Assembly: GCA_963736325.1 (NCBI GenBank)
Contig: CAVTOG010000007.1
Coordinates: 1 to 64,000, forward strand
DNA length: 64,000 bases
DNA from: Actinoallomurus sp963736325
Lineage (GTDB): Bacteria; Actinomycetota; Actinomycetes; Streptosporangiales; Streptosporangiaceae
Direction of reading: 5' to 3'
Positions 19,067 through 27,528 of the stretch are shown piece after piece. The translations under genes were made by a program, and so were the position numbers. Under the pieces are notes generated by a model. It searched no databases. It was given only the letters and a program-made list of their open reading frames with translations, and was not told where the DNA came from. Numbering within the stretch: position 1 is the first letter of the stretch; every line of letters starts with the position of its first letter.

Positions 19067-19202
19067 TGATGCCTTCCTTGATCAGGGTGGGTGTTCAAGG
19101 AAGCCACTACCGGAGAGCGTTGCACCAGACCGCAACCGTGTGTTGCACAGGACGGCAACGCATTCGAAGAAATATTCGATACCAGGAGGGGATTATAGGT
19201 AG

Positions 19203-20069
19203 GTGACGCAAATCGCCCGTATACCCACCGTCAGCCTGAAGCCGCTGAGTCCGGACCTCAGCCCGGACGTGTTCACCTGGGCGAACGAGCTGCGCGCCCT
19301 GTTCGCCGCCACCGGACTGTCGATCAGCCGGTTCGCACTCATGTACCCGCTCATCGACAAGGGCACGGCATCGCGCTACCTGAACGGCAAGCGCGTCCCC
19401 CGCGACCGCTGGTTCCTCGACACGCTCATCGCCGTACGGGACGACGCGGGCAAGCCGCTGACCCCGGCCGCGCGCGAGCACCTGACCCAGCTCCAGCTAC
19501 ACGCCCTGGAAGCGGCCCACCCGCACGAGTACAAGCTGCGGAAGGTCACCGACGAGCTGGAGATCGCCGTCACCGGCCGCCGTGAAGCCGAGCGGTACGC
19601 GCGCGGGATAGAAGAACAGCTCGCCGACCGGGTACGGCAGATCCGCGAGCTGAGCGCCGACAAGGAACGGCTACGCGCCGCCTGGGACCACGACCGGGCC
19701 CACATGCAGGCACTCACCCGCGAGGTCGCGGACCTCACCGAACGGCTGTACCTGGCACGGGAACGCGGCGTCCGCGCCGAGCATCGGTGCCGGCAACTCG
19801 AAGAGGTCCTCTTCCGCCTGGACGCAGCCTCGGATGATCGCGCGATCGACGAGGACGGTCTGGGAGCCGCCGCGCGCGTACTGGCCCTGGCCCAGCAGAC
19901 CGCCGACCAGGCCATCGAGGAGAGCCGACGTGAAGCGGACGAACTCCTGGACCGGGCCCGGCAGGAGGCGACCAACATCCTCGGCCTGGCGAGGGCCATG
20001 GCCGCCGGGATCACCACGGACGCGTCAAGGCCTGATCATGAGATGTCACGCGCACACGCGCCGCGCTGA
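19203..20069 (+). CDS. Helix-turn-helix protein with long coiled coil
   Basis: The 288-residue protein starts at GTG 19203 with AGGAGG about 15 bases upstream. Residues 20-85 are an HTH-like module with LSISRFALMYPLIDKGTASR and YLNGKRVPRD, a pattern found in many actinomycete transcription factor-like proteins. Residues 105-260 are a continuous charged heptad-rich coiled coil, including SRREADELLDRARQEATNIL, which recalls DivIVA/ATP-synthase-b-like helices. It may tether DNA to a cytoskeletal or membrane site, but that is inference. It sits immediately upstream of tRNA-Ser(UGA), outside the island. Confidence 0.65.
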   Translation: MTQIARIPTVSLKPLSPDLSPDVFTWANELRALFAATGLSISRFALMYPLIDKGTASRYLNGKRVPRDRWFLDTLIAVRDDAGKPLTPAAREHLTQLQLHALEAAHPHEYKLRKVTDELEIAVTGRREAERYARGIEEQLADRVRQIRELSADKERLRAAWDHDRAHMQALTREVADLTERLYLARERGVRAEHRCRQLEEVLFRLDAASDDRAIDEDGLGAAARVLALAQQTADQAIEESRREADELLDRARQEATNILGLARAMAAGITTDASRPDHEMSRAHAPR

Positions 20070-20092
20070 GCCCGCTATCGTGGTGCCAGCCG

Positions 20093-20184
20093 GGAGGGTT
20101 CGCATAGTGGACTAGTGCAGGCGCCTTGAAAGCGCCCAGGGCTGGTGACAGTCCTCGTGGGTTCGAATCCCACACCCTCCGCCA
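20093..20184 (+). tRNA. tRNA-Ser (anticodon UGA), CCA encoded
   Basis: Acceptor GGAGGGT pairs with ACCCTCC. The anticodon stem GGCGC/GCGCC encloses the loop CTTGAAA (anticodon TGA). A long variable arm follows, then the T arm GTGGGTTCGAATCCCAC, and CCA is encoded. The 3' 54 bases of the gene are inside the direct repeat that bounds the 3.4 kb island. Confidence 0.95.
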
Positions 20185-20186
20185 GA
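20131..20186 (+). repeat. attL: left direct repeat of the tRNA-Ser island
   Basis: The 56-base repeat runs from agcgcccagg in the tRNA anticodon arm to gccaga just past CCA. It is repeated at 23544-23600 with one extra A. The repeat restores an intact tRNA 3' end at the left, as integrating elements do. Confidence 0.85.
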
Positions 20187-20279
20187 GTTCCTGATGGACG
20201 CCGAATGGACATGAGTCCTCACGTCCGACCCCGTAGGGTTGGGCCGGAAGAGATCATAGGCAGTTCCCGGGAGCGACAG

Positions 20280-21431
20280 GTGAGCAAAGCCGAGCTGGAA
20301 CCTCCGGTCGAACTGAACATGGAGGGCCTCAGCACCGGTGTCGAGCGGGAAGACCCTGACGCCAGGATCGATGCTCCGTTCGACCCGGACCAGATCGATG
20401 TCCTCACCCGCACGCCAACGGTGGACCTGCTGCTCTCCCGCCTCCGGCGAGGCGCGCTCGACCTCGAACCGGACTTTCAGCGAACACTCGGAATCTGGAG
20501 CGAGCGCAACCAGAGCCGTCTGATCGAGTCACTCCTTCTTAGAATTCCGCTGCCCACGTTCTACGCCGCGGACGGTGACGACGATACCTGGGTGATTGTG
20601 GACGGAATCCAGCGCCTGAGCACGATCGCCCGCTTCGTCGATCCTGGAGCCTTGAACCTGCCCCCCCTGGCCTTGAGTGACCTGGAATACCTGAGGCAGT
20701 ACGAGGGACATGGCTACGACGACCTTCCGGGACGGTTGAAGACACGGATCAGCGAAACCGAGCTCGTCGTTCACCTGATCAGGCCGGGCACCCCCGAGAA
20801 GGTCAAATTCAACATCTTCGCCCGCATCAACACCGGTGGCCGGCCGTTGACTCGGCAGGAGCTTCGGCACGCCCTGATCCCCGGCAAGGGGCGGGAGATC
20901 CTCAAGGTGTTGGCCGGCCAGCGCTCCTATCTCGACGCGACTGATGATTCGGTATCCCCGGACCGGATGGACGACCGCGAGATGGTGCTACGTTTCCTGG
21001 CCTTCCGCCTCACTCCGCCTCATCGATATCTACGCGGAGATCTTGATGAGTTCCTTCGTGATGCCATGAACGAGCTGAACAAAATGGACAACGAACACCT
21101 GAGGGAACTTGGCGAGGAGTTCGACCGTGCTATGGCGGCGTCGCGGCTAATATTCGGTGAGCACGCGTTCCGAAAACGGGTTGCCGGCTACTCACGACGC
21201 CTGCCGATCAACAAAGCAATCTTCGAAGCGGTCTCTGTCAACGTGGCGAAGCGCTCGAACGGCGAACTCGACAGATTGATCTACAACGCCGAGAAGGTGC
21301 AGGAGGCGTTTCTTCGTCTTATGAGCGACATCGACTTCGAGCGTTCGATCTCCGGAGGCACCGGCGACGTGGCCAAGGTCCGTCGGCGGTTCGCCGCCAT
21401 CGATGAGATGTTCACCAAGGTGGCGAAGTGA
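20280..21431 (+). CDS. DUF262 domain protein (GmrSD/ParB-like nuclease-superfamily)
   Basis: I choose GTG 20280 (383 residues) with GGGAG six bases upstream. In-frame ATGs at 20205 and 20211 lie almost in the tRNA. The DUF262 core is clear: LEPDFQRTLGIWSERNQSRL at about 62-81, LIESLLLRIPLPTF at 81-94, then WVIVDGIQRLSTI at 104-116, where VDGIQR stands for the usual (I/V)DGQQR. FARINTGGRPLTRQELRHAL follows. GmrS-type DUF262 domains bind and hydrolyse NTP and work in modified-DNA restriction. The GmrD-type DUF1524 HNH nuclease is absent, so the ATPase next door may supply the partner function. Its stop overlaps the next start (GTGA). Confidence 0.85.
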   Translation: MSKAELEPPVELNMEGLSTGVEREDPDARIDAPFDPDQIDVLTRTPTVDLLLSRLRRGALDLEPDFQRTLGIWSERNQSRLIESLLLRIPLPTFYAADGDDDTWVIVDGIQRLSTIARFVDPGALNLPPLALSDLEYLRQYEGHGYDDLPGRLKTRISETELVVHLIRPGTPEKVKFNIFARINTGGRPLTRQELRHALIPGKGREILKVLAGQRSYLDATDDSVSPDRMDDREMVLRFLAFRLTPPHRYLRGDLDEFLRDAMNELNKMDNEHLRELGEEFDRAMAASRLIFGEHAFRKRVAGYSRRLPINKAIFEAVSVNVAKRSNGELDRLIYNAEKVQEAFLRLMSDIDFERSISGGTGDVAKVRRRFAAIDEMFTKVAK

Positions 21432-22579
21432 TCGAGCGGCTGATAATGCGCAACTTCAAGGCGTTTCGCGAGCGCGAACTGCCGTTGGCACCGTATTGCC
21501 TGCTCACCGGCCTGAACTCCTCCGGCAAGAGCACCGTTTTACAGGCGCTCGCCTTGCTGAGACAGACCTATGATCACGGCCTGCTCGAAGGAACCAGCGC
21601 GCGTTCCGACGTCGGCTTCCTACTTAACGGCGACCTCGTGGAGCTGGGTACCGGCAAAGACGTCCTTCACGAGGACTACAGCAGCCACCCCAGTGGCATT
21701 CCAATGATCGAACTCGGGCTCGCATCGTCAGACCCGGCCGAGTGCAGTTCCTGGACCGCCGAATATCAGCCTGAGAGTGATCTGCTTCCGATGCGGGCCA
21801 CACGCGGATTCGCGGACAGCTTCTCGCTCTTCGGGCCATACTTTCAATACCTCAAGGCGGACAGGCTCGTTCCCGCAGTGAGTTATCCGCGTTCCTACGA
21901 CGCCGCAGTGCGGAGGCGTTTCCTAGGAGCGCGCGGCGAGCACACGGTCAACTTCCTCCGGCATCACCGCGATGAGCCCGTCGATGACGCCTCCCTGCAC
22001 CATGCCGCCGCCAGGTCTCCGCAGCTTCTCGACCAAACTGATGCGTGGATGCAGGAGATCTGCCCTGGCGTGAACCTCGACGTGGTCGGGATCGAAGGAA
22101 CCGACCAGGTCAGGCTGAGTTTCCAATTCGGCACCGCCGGGCTGTCGTCGTCCAATCGCTACCGGCCCACCAACGTCGGCTTCGGGCTCACATACGTATT
22201 GCCGATCGTCGTCGCCTGCCTCACCGCGCGCCCCGGCGCGCTCATCCTCCTGGAGAACCCCGAGGCCCACGTGCATCCGCGTGGGCAGACCGCCATGGCC
22301 AGGCTCACCTGCGCCGCAGCCGAAGCGGGCGCCCAGATCGTGGTGGAGACCCACAGCGATCACATCCTCAACGGCGTCCGAATCATGGTGAAGGAAGAGC
22401 GGCTGTGCCCTGACCAGGTCGCCGTGCACTACTTCAGCAGGTCACCCGGTGGCATCGACGGAAAGGCACCCAGCATCGAGGTCACGTCACCGTCCATCGG
22501 CCCCGGCGGAATGCTCTCGGCCTGGCCGGCGGGCTTCTTCGATGAATGGGACCGATCCCTGGATCAGTTGCTGGACTGA
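21428..22579 (+). CDS. AAA ATPase with DUF3696 C-terminus
   Basis: The 383-residue ABC/OLD-type ATPase starts at GTG 21428, overlapping the upstream stop by four bases. It opens with IERLIMRNFKAFRERELPLA, the SMC/RecF-like first strand. Walker A GLNSSGKST is at 28-36, Walker B LILLENPEAH at 272-281 and the H-loop region VVETHSDHILNGVR at about 305-318. The tail GGMLSAWPAGFFDEWDRSLD is the DUF3696 signature. There is no TOPRIM nuclease domain, unlike OLD or Gabija GajA. It probably senses or remodels DNA and controls the DUF262 partner; this is inference from gene order. Confidence 0.87.
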   Translation: MIERLIMRNFKAFRERELPLAPYCLLTGLNSSGKSTVLQALALLRQTYDHGLLEGTSARSDVGFLLNGDLVELGTGKDVLHEDYSSHPSGIPMIELGLASSDPAECSSWTAEYQPESDLLPMRATRGFADSFSLFGPYFQYLKADRLVPAVSYPRSYDAAVRRRFLGARGEHTVNFLRHHRDEPVDDASLHHAAARSPQLLDQTDAWMQEICPGVNLDVVGIEGTDQVRLSFQFGTAGLSSSNRYRPTNVGFGLTYVLPIVVACLTARPGALILLENPEAHVHPRGQTAMARLTCAAAEAGAQIVVETHSDHILNGVRIMVKEERLCPDQVAVHYFSRSPGGIDGKAPSIEVTSPSIGPGGMLSAWPAGFFDEWDRSLDQLLD

Positions 22580-22611
22580 ACGCCCCCCGTCACGAAGGGA
22601 CCGATATACCG

Positions 22612-23532
22612 GTGCCCGTCCTCCTGTTCTTCAACGAGCTTTCCTGTACGACCCGGGCCTCCCAGGAGGACGTCGGGGCTGCGATGAGCGAGTTCGTCGC
22701 CTTGCTGAGGAAGGTCCGCGAGTGGCGACGTGATCTCGCCCTGGTGAGCGTCGCGCACTTGACGTCACTCGAACTCTCCCAGGGCTACTACCTGAGGCAG
22801 TGGATCGCTGAGCCGGCCAACCGCGATCGATGGAGGTTCATCCGAGGGCTCCAAAACCGCGCACCCTTCAGAGACGTGCTCCCCTTGGGCGCAGGCGACA
22901 ACGTCGACTACCAGTATCAGGGGAGTTCGGCCCAAGGCCTGGGTGCGGCACATCTGATGGACGGTCTCGCCGTAAGCCTGGCACTAGCCTCAGACTGGAA
23001 CGTCGCTCAAGTCGAACTGGTCCGCGAAGTATTGGCCGAGCAGGACGATGGCGAACTCCTCATTGTCAAGGAGTCCGCGGACGTCCGGCACGCTGCCTCT
23101 CTGCTCCACCTGGTGACCCACGAGGAGCGCGTCAAGGCGACCGGCCTCGCGGACCTTGCCGGCGGCCAGGATCTCTGGGACAGGCGTGAGGACTTCTTTG
23201 GTCACTTACGGTTCTTGCCACGCGTCGAGGGCGATCTGCGCGGTCTTCCGGCCGACTGGTTGAAGCCGGTCGCCGAAGAGTTGTTACGGCTCGAAGAAGC
23301 GATCTCCGCCTGGCGACCTGCCCAATCGCGCTTCCCAACCTGGCAGACCAAGATCACGCCAGAGGGCGAGACTCGCAAGCGAATCTGCGTGTTCACTGAT
23401 CTCGACGGCGTGGAGCGTGTCTTCGACCTGCATGCCCGATTCACACCTCGCGCGGGTCGCCTCCACTTCCGGCTTGATCCGGCCAGCTCGACCGCCGTAG
23501 TCGCCTACATAGGGCTGAAGATGAAACGCTGA
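22612..23532 (+). CDS. Unrecognised third protein of the DUF262-DUF3696 island
   Basis: GTG 22612 (306 residues) is preferred; a longer frame from 22546 would overlap the ATPase. It starts VPVLLFFNELSCTTRASQED. A helical middle section follows (MSEFVALLRKVREWRRDLAL, and QGYYLRQWIAEPANRDRWRF). The C-terminal 50 residues are beta-rich: RICVFTDLDGVERVFDLHAR, ending STAVVAYIGLKMKR. That tail resembles the end of the 560-residue protein at 27843-29525 (RIYFMDDT...KVIVGYVGPHL). I know no named domain. Tight spacing and presence inside the att repeats tie it to the island's function, as effector or adaptor. Confidence 0.7.
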   Translation: MPVLLFFNELSCTTRASQEDVGAAMSEFVALLRKVREWRRDLALVSVAHLTSLELSQGYYLRQWIAEPANRDRWRFIRGLQNRAPFRDVLPLGAGDNVDYQYQGSSAQGLGAAHLMDGLAVSLALASDWNVAQVELVREVLAEQDDGELLIVKESADVRHAASLLHLVTHEERVKATGLADLAGGQDLWDRREDFFGHLRFLPRVEGDLRGLPADWLKPVAEELLRLEEAISAWRPAQSRFPTWQTKITPEGETRKRICVFTDLDGVERVFDLHARFTPRAGRLHFRLDPASSTAVVAYIGLKMKR

Positions 23533-23543
23533 GCCGGATCCTG

Positions 23544-23600
23544 AGCGCCCAGGGCTGGTGACAGTCCTCGTGGGTTCGAAATCCCACACCCTCCGCCAGA
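23544..23600 (+). repeat. attR: right direct repeat of the tRNA-Ser island
   Basis: This 57-base copy of the tRNA-Ser(UGA) 3' half differs from the left copy only by an extra A in the T loop (ttcgaaatccc versus ttcgaatccc). It lacks the 5' half, so it does not make a tRNA. It lies 12 bases after the stop of the last island gene. Confidence 0.85.
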
Positions 23601-23662
23601 ACAACCCGTGTCGCCCTGCGGTACGGCCCTCCATCGTTACGATGGCGGCCGTGGTCGATGCG

Positions 23663-24532
23663 ATGCGTGTCGCTTTAGTCTCGTTCGGCGCCGATGAGTT
23701 CTCGATGCTCCACGAAACGTGCGTGGCCGCCGGGCACCGTCCGGTCGTATATGCCCTCAGCCGTTCGATGAGGCCGAGGAGTCCCGCGGATCCCGGCGTG
23801 GAAGGCACGATCGGCCAGATCATCGGGTCGATGCCACCGGATATGGACCTGCTTCTGCCGGGGAGTGCCGAGGGCCTGGGCCAAGCCCTCGACGGATATG
23901 GCCTGGACCTGGCGGTGGTGTACGGCTTCTCCTGGAGGATTCCGCCTGCCGTGCTGCGCATGCCACGGTTAGGCGTCATCAATATCCATTCATCGCTGTT
24001 GCCCAGATATCGAGGCCCGGCTCCGGTGCTGTGGGCGATCCGCAATGGCGATCCCGACATCGGGTTCACGATCCACCGGATGGACGAGGACTTCGACACC
24101 GGACCGATCCTCGCCCAGCAGGGCGGAATACCGATTGACGATGACCTCACGCCCGAGCGATTGCGGTCCCGCGCCGAGCCGGTGATTCGAGATCTCCTGA
24201 CGGTCGCCCTGGAGCGGGTCCGCCGGAACGACCCCGGCCGGCCGCAGGGTGGCGCCGGCGTGTCCTACGCGGGATTGATGGAGCCGGAGTTCTCCGTGGT
24301 CGACTGGTCGGCGACCGCGCGCGAAGTACACCACCAGGTGAGAACCTTCCGCTTCATGGGTGCTGGTCAGGGCCCCGTCGCCAAAGTCGGCGAGCGCTGG
24401 CTGAAGCTTCTGCGTACCCGGCTCAGCGGGACCGAAGGGGTACGAGCGGAATGCGCGGACGGCCCGATCTGGATCGTGGAGTCAGCGCCTGCGGAGCCGC
24501 CTACGGAGACTTCAGACGCCGGATCAGCGTGA
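23663..24532 (+). CDS. Methionyl-tRNA formyltransferase-like protein
   Basis: The 289-residue formyltransferase-fold protein begins MRVALVSFGADEFSMLHETC. The catalytic signature is present: GVINIHSSLLPRYRGPAPVL, with N-x-H and the S-LLP-YRG-P loop, then GFTIHRMDEDFDTGPILAQQ with the catalytic D and TG. The C-terminal part, residues 205-289, resembles the Fmt C-domain but is short and diverged. A second Fmt elsewhere would be expected for initiation, so this may formylate a sugar nucleotide or specialised substrate. An ATG at 23642 is an alternative start. The gene lies just outside attR, and its 3' end overlaps the convergent STAND gene by 32 bases. Confidence 0.8.
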   Translation: MRVALVSFGADEFSMLHETCVAAGHRPVVYALSRSMRPRSPADPGVEGTIGQIIGSMPPDMDLLLPGSAEGLGQALDGYGLDLAVVYGFSWRIPPAVLRMPRLGVINIHSSLLPRYRGPAPVLWAIRNGDPDIGFTIHRMDEDFDTGPILAQQGGIPIDDDLTPERLRSRAEPVIRDLLTVALERVRRNDPGRPQGGAGVSYAGLMEPEFSVVDWSATAREVHHQVRTFRFMGAGQGPVAKVGERWLKLLRTRLSGTEGVRAECADGPIWIVESAPAEPPTETSDAGSA

Positions 24533-26894
24533 GTGCCGTCGGATCATCGAAGTCTTCGAGGAGGACCAACGCGTCTTCCCGGTGTGACCGTGCTTCTTCG
24601 GTCGCGCCCGTACGTTCGAGTGCCAGGGCCAGGTTGTGGAGCGCCCGGGCGAGTTGCCAGCGGTCCTCGAACTGCCGATGGGTTCTGGCGGCCTGGCGAT
24701 GGAAGCTCGCCGCGTCGGCGAAGCGGTCGAGTTCCTGGTACGCCTCGCCGATTCCGTCCAGTGCGGAGGCTTCGCGGCTTCGATCGCCCAGCTTTCGCTG
24801 GATCGACGCGGCTCGCTGGTAGGAGTTCAGCGCCTCGGACGGTCGCCCTTCGGCACGCTGCACCTTGGCCAATTCGAAAAGCCAGTGAGCCCGCCAGACC
24901 TGATTCTCCTCAGCGGACGCGATCGAAAGTGCCTCATCGATCGACGCGCGGGCATCGGCTACCTGCCCCAGCCCCCGATAAGCCCAGCTGAGCAGGAAGA
25001 GCGCGTTTCCCTCGCAGCTCCGATCGCCCAGGTCACGGAACACGTCCAGTGCCTCACGAATTTCTCCGGCGGCCGTCTCGTATTCGGTGAGCTCGCAGAG
25101 CACCTCGGCAAGATTCGCGCGAAGTAGCGACACCCAGCGACGGTCTTCCAGGTCGCTGAAAATGGTCATGCTCTGCTGGAAGTACGACCTGGCATCGCCG
25201 AGCCGTCGGCGGCGGAGTCCCAACAACCCGAGCGCGTTGACGGACACACCCTCGCCGGAGCGATCATCGATCTCTCGGCGTACGGTCAGGGCGGCGCGGT
25301 GCGCATCCTCCGCCTCATCGAGCCGTAGCGACTGGAAATATGCCCTTCCGAGGCTTTCAAGGGCTTCGGCCTCACCGCGACGATCGCCCGTGTGTGCCGC
25401 CGCGTCGACACCGATCCGGGCGGTGGTGATCCACTCGTCGAAGGCGTTCTGGTGCATGTAGATGCCGCGCAGAACCGCGGACAGGCGCCAAGCGGTCGAG
25501 TGGAGACCGGCCTCGGCGGCGGCACGTGTCGCGGTGACGAGGTTGACGCTCTCCGCCTGGTACCACCGGTACGCCGACTCGTATTCATGGAAACCGAGTG
25601 GAGTGACGTCCGCCGGCACCTGCTCGTCGAGGGGGTAGCAGTCGAACGGGGCGAGGACGCGCTGGGCCGCGTCCGCCGTGTGGAGATACCAGCCGAGCAC
25701 TCGCCGCAGCGCCTCGACCTGCGTGTCACCGGCTTCGAGATGGCGAAGCTGGTCGATGGCGTAGGCGCGGAGCAGGTCGTGAAAGCGGTAGCGCCCTGGC
25801 GCACTCTGCTCCATCAGGTGGGCACCGACCAGCACATCGAGCTGCTGCCGTACCTGCGGGGGCGTGATGCCGACGACCGCCGCGGCCGCCGGCAGGCTGA
25901 AGTCGTTGCCGGGATGCACGCCGAGGAACCGGAACAGGCGCGCCTCCTGCTCGGGAAGCGCGCGGTACGACCAGGCGAACACCGTGCGCACCGCGTCGGT
26001 CTCCTCGTCGTCCTCCGCACTCAGGGCGTTCCACAGTGCGGACTCGTCGCGTAGGTCGGCGATCAGCTCATCGAGCGTCATCAGTGGCCGGCTGGCCGCG
26101 CGCTCGGCGGCGATCCGGAGCGCGAGAGGCAGCCGCGCGCACAACCTGGCCAGCTCTACCAGTTCATGCGGTCGATCCTGGGACCGGAAACCTCCGGTGA
26201 CGGCCCGCAGGAGCTCGACCGCGTCGGATTCGAGGAGCATGTCCACATTGAGGCGGTACGCGCCCTCGCGAGCCACCAGCCCGGACAGGCGGTTTCGACT
26301 GGTCACCAGGACGAGGGAACCGGCCGTACCCGGCAGCAGGGGCCGTACCTGGCTCGCACTGGCGGCGTTGTCGAGGACTATCAGCATCCGCCGGTCCGCC
26401 AGAATCGACCTGTAAAGGGACGCTCGGTCCTCAAGCCGTGCCGGTATGGCCGCTGCGGGGACGCCGAGGTCACGCAGAAACCGGTCCAGGACCTGCTCCG
26501 GCGTCGCGGGAAGCCCTGGGTCATAACCTCGGAGATTCACGTACAACTCACCGGCGGAAAAGCGCTGACGTGCGCCATGGGCCCAGTGCAGCGCCAGGGA
26601 CGTCTTTCCGACACCGGCCGTACCCGTGATGACCGCGACGGCCGACACGAGAGGCTCATTCGGATGGTCGGCGGCGATGTCGTCGAGCCGCGCCTTCTCG
26701 ATATGGCGATTGACGAACCCGCGAATGCCGCCGGGGAGTTGCCTGGGTGTCACCGAGAAGGCCGGAACGTGCCCATGGAAGTGGACGCCGCCCTGCACAT
26801 CGCGGGCCTGTACGACGTCACCGCCCGATCCACCGAACTCATTGGCATGCCGGAGGCCCTCGTCGTGCCGGTCCGGATCCTCGTTCCGCATCAC
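24501..26894 (-). CDS. NB-ARC/TPR STAND protein with amyloid-like N-terminal tag
   Basis: The 797-residue protein has three parts. Residues 18-41 form a short glycine-rich tag ending VVQARDVQGGVHFHG, of the kind found at the N-termini of actinobacterial NLR-like proteins. An NB-ARC ATPase follows: Walker A ITGTAGVGKTSLALHWAHGA, Walker B RRMLIVLDNAAS, RNBS-type LVLVTSRNRLSGL, GxP-like ARLCARLPLALRIAAERAAS and MHD-region motif RYRFHDLLRAYA. From about 430 to the end is a long TPR array (units such as EALESLGRAYFQSLRLDEAE). It should be a ligand-sensing switch that oligomerises. No linked effector is fused; a tag-sharing effector could act in trans. Start at GTG 26894 or ATG 26891 behind GGGAGG. 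Confidence 0.88.
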   Translation of the reverse strand: MMRNEDPDRHDEGLRHANEFGGSGGDVVQARDVQGGVHFHGHVPAFSVTPRQLPGGIRGFVNRHIEKARLDDIAADHPNEPLVSAVAVITGTAGVGKTSLALHWAHGARQRFSAGELYVNLRGYDPGLPATPEQVLDRFLRDLGVPAAAIPARLEDRASLYRSILADRRMLIVLDNAASASQVRPLLPGTAGSLVLVTSRNRLSGLVAREGAYRLNVDMLLESDAVELLRAVTGGFRSQDRPHELVELARLCARLPLALRIAAERAASRPLMTLDELIADLRDESALWNALSAEDDEETDAVRTVFAWSYRALPEQEARLFRFLGVHPGNDFSLPAAAAVVGITPPQVRQQLDVLVGAHLMEQSAPGRYRFHDLLRAYAIDQLRHLEAGDTQVEALRRVLGWYLHTADAAQRVLAPFDCYPLDEQVPADVTPLGFHEYESAYRWYQAESVNLVTATRAAAEAGLHSTAWRLSAVLRGIYMHQNAFDEWITTARIGVDAAAHTGDRRGEAEALESLGRAYFQSLRLDEAEDAHRAALTVRREIDDRSGEGVSVNALGLLGLRRRRLGDARSYFQQSMTIFSDLEDRRWVSLLRANLAEVLCELTEYETAAGEIREALDVFRDLGDRSCEGNALFLLSWAYRGLGQVADARASIDEALSIASAEENQVWRAHWLFELAKVQRAEGRPSEALNSYQRAASIQRKLGDRSREASALDGIGEAYQELDRFADAASFHRQAARTHRQFEDRWQLARALHNLALALERTGATEEARSHREDALVLLEDFDDPTALTLIRRLKSP

Positions 26895-26907
26895 CGCCTC
26901 CCGGATG

Positions 26908-27528
26908 TCAGCACCGGTGCTGCCGGCCGGGAGGAGGGAGGGGCTGCACGTGGCGCGGGAAGTACTGCTTCAGCGACTCGCCCACCTCGTACAGATCGGC
27001 TATCAAACGCTGGCAGCGCGCGATCAGCTTCCGGTCGGCGTATCTCATCACGGAGGCGAGGATGCCATCTTCGTCGTAGACGGCCTCGTACATGACGTTC
27101 GGCCCGAGGGTGTAGATCTCCGGAAAAGGCCCGTCCGTCTCGAACTCGGCGATCTGATCCGGCCGGACGATATGCACGCTGCCACCGCACTCGTCCCTGA
27201 TGCGCAACGCGTTGAGCTCCCACTGCAGGTAGGCGCTGATCGGCTCTTCGACGACCCGGACGCGCGCGGCGACGAACCCCTGCTGGGCGACCTTGCGGTG
27301 GTAGTCCTCCATGTCCGTGCGCCCGGCTTCGAGGAGTCGCATCGACTCATCCCAGTCGCCCCGCGCGAATGCCACCCAGCTGTCGTATTCAGGCTCCTGG
27401 AAAGTTTGCTGTCGCTCAATTTTCCAAAAACCTAATTCCGTGATGCTCCAAAAATGCTTCTCGAAGTCGGCGTAATAGGCGTCAAGATCCATTCGCTCGC
27501 CCGAAACACCGTCAAGAAGCTCACTCAT
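26908..27528 (-). CDS. DUF6879 family protein
   Basis: The 206-residue protein carries the DUF6879 core: YYADFEKHFWSITELGFWKI, then ERQQTFQEPEYDSWVAFARG and LQWELNALRIRDECGGSVHI. Such proteins are frequent beside DUF397/Scr1-type HTH regulators in actinomycetes, and their role is unknown. The ATG overlaps the previous stop by eight bases, so it is translationally coupled to the small upstream gene. The STAND gene follows 14 bases downstream and may be in the same transcript. Confidence 0.78.
   Translation of the reverse strand: MSELLDGVSGERMDLDAYYADFEKHFWSITELGFWKIERQQTFQEPEYDSWVAFARGDWDESMRLLEAGRTDMEDYHRKVAQQGFVAARVRVVEEPISAYLQWELNALRIRDECGGSVHIVRPDQIAEFETDGPFPEIYTLGPNVMYEAVYDEDGILASVMRYADRKLIARCQRLIADLYEVGESLKQYFPRHVQPLPPPGRQHRC

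Larger units (their letters stand above)
20131..23600 (+). mobile_element. 3.4 kb tRNA-Ser-integrated island with DUF262, AAA-DUF3696 and third gene
   Basis: The region between two copies of the tRNA-Ser(UGA) 3' half contains just three genes in one direction, with overlapping or closely spaced ends. Flanking genes (coiled-coil HTH protein on the left, formyltransferase on the right) look like old chromosomal neighbours. The island genes use somewhat more AT-rich codons than the flanks. No integrase or excisionase is present, so the element was probably mobilised in trans or has lost its recombinase. The composition, a predicted nuclease-type DUF262 protein plus an ABC-like ATPase, matches what is usual for small anti-phage cassettes. 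Confidence 0.75.

Noticed and set aside
22546..22611. Upstream extension of the third island gene to 22546
   Set aside because: It would overlap the ATPase by 34 bases and reads unconserved sequence; GTG 22612 gives a cleaner hydrophobic first strand.
20131..23600. Calling the island a GmrSD type IV restriction system
   Set aside because: The DUF1524/HNH half (GmrD) is not present in any of the three proteins, and the ATPase plus third gene are not part of GmrSD.
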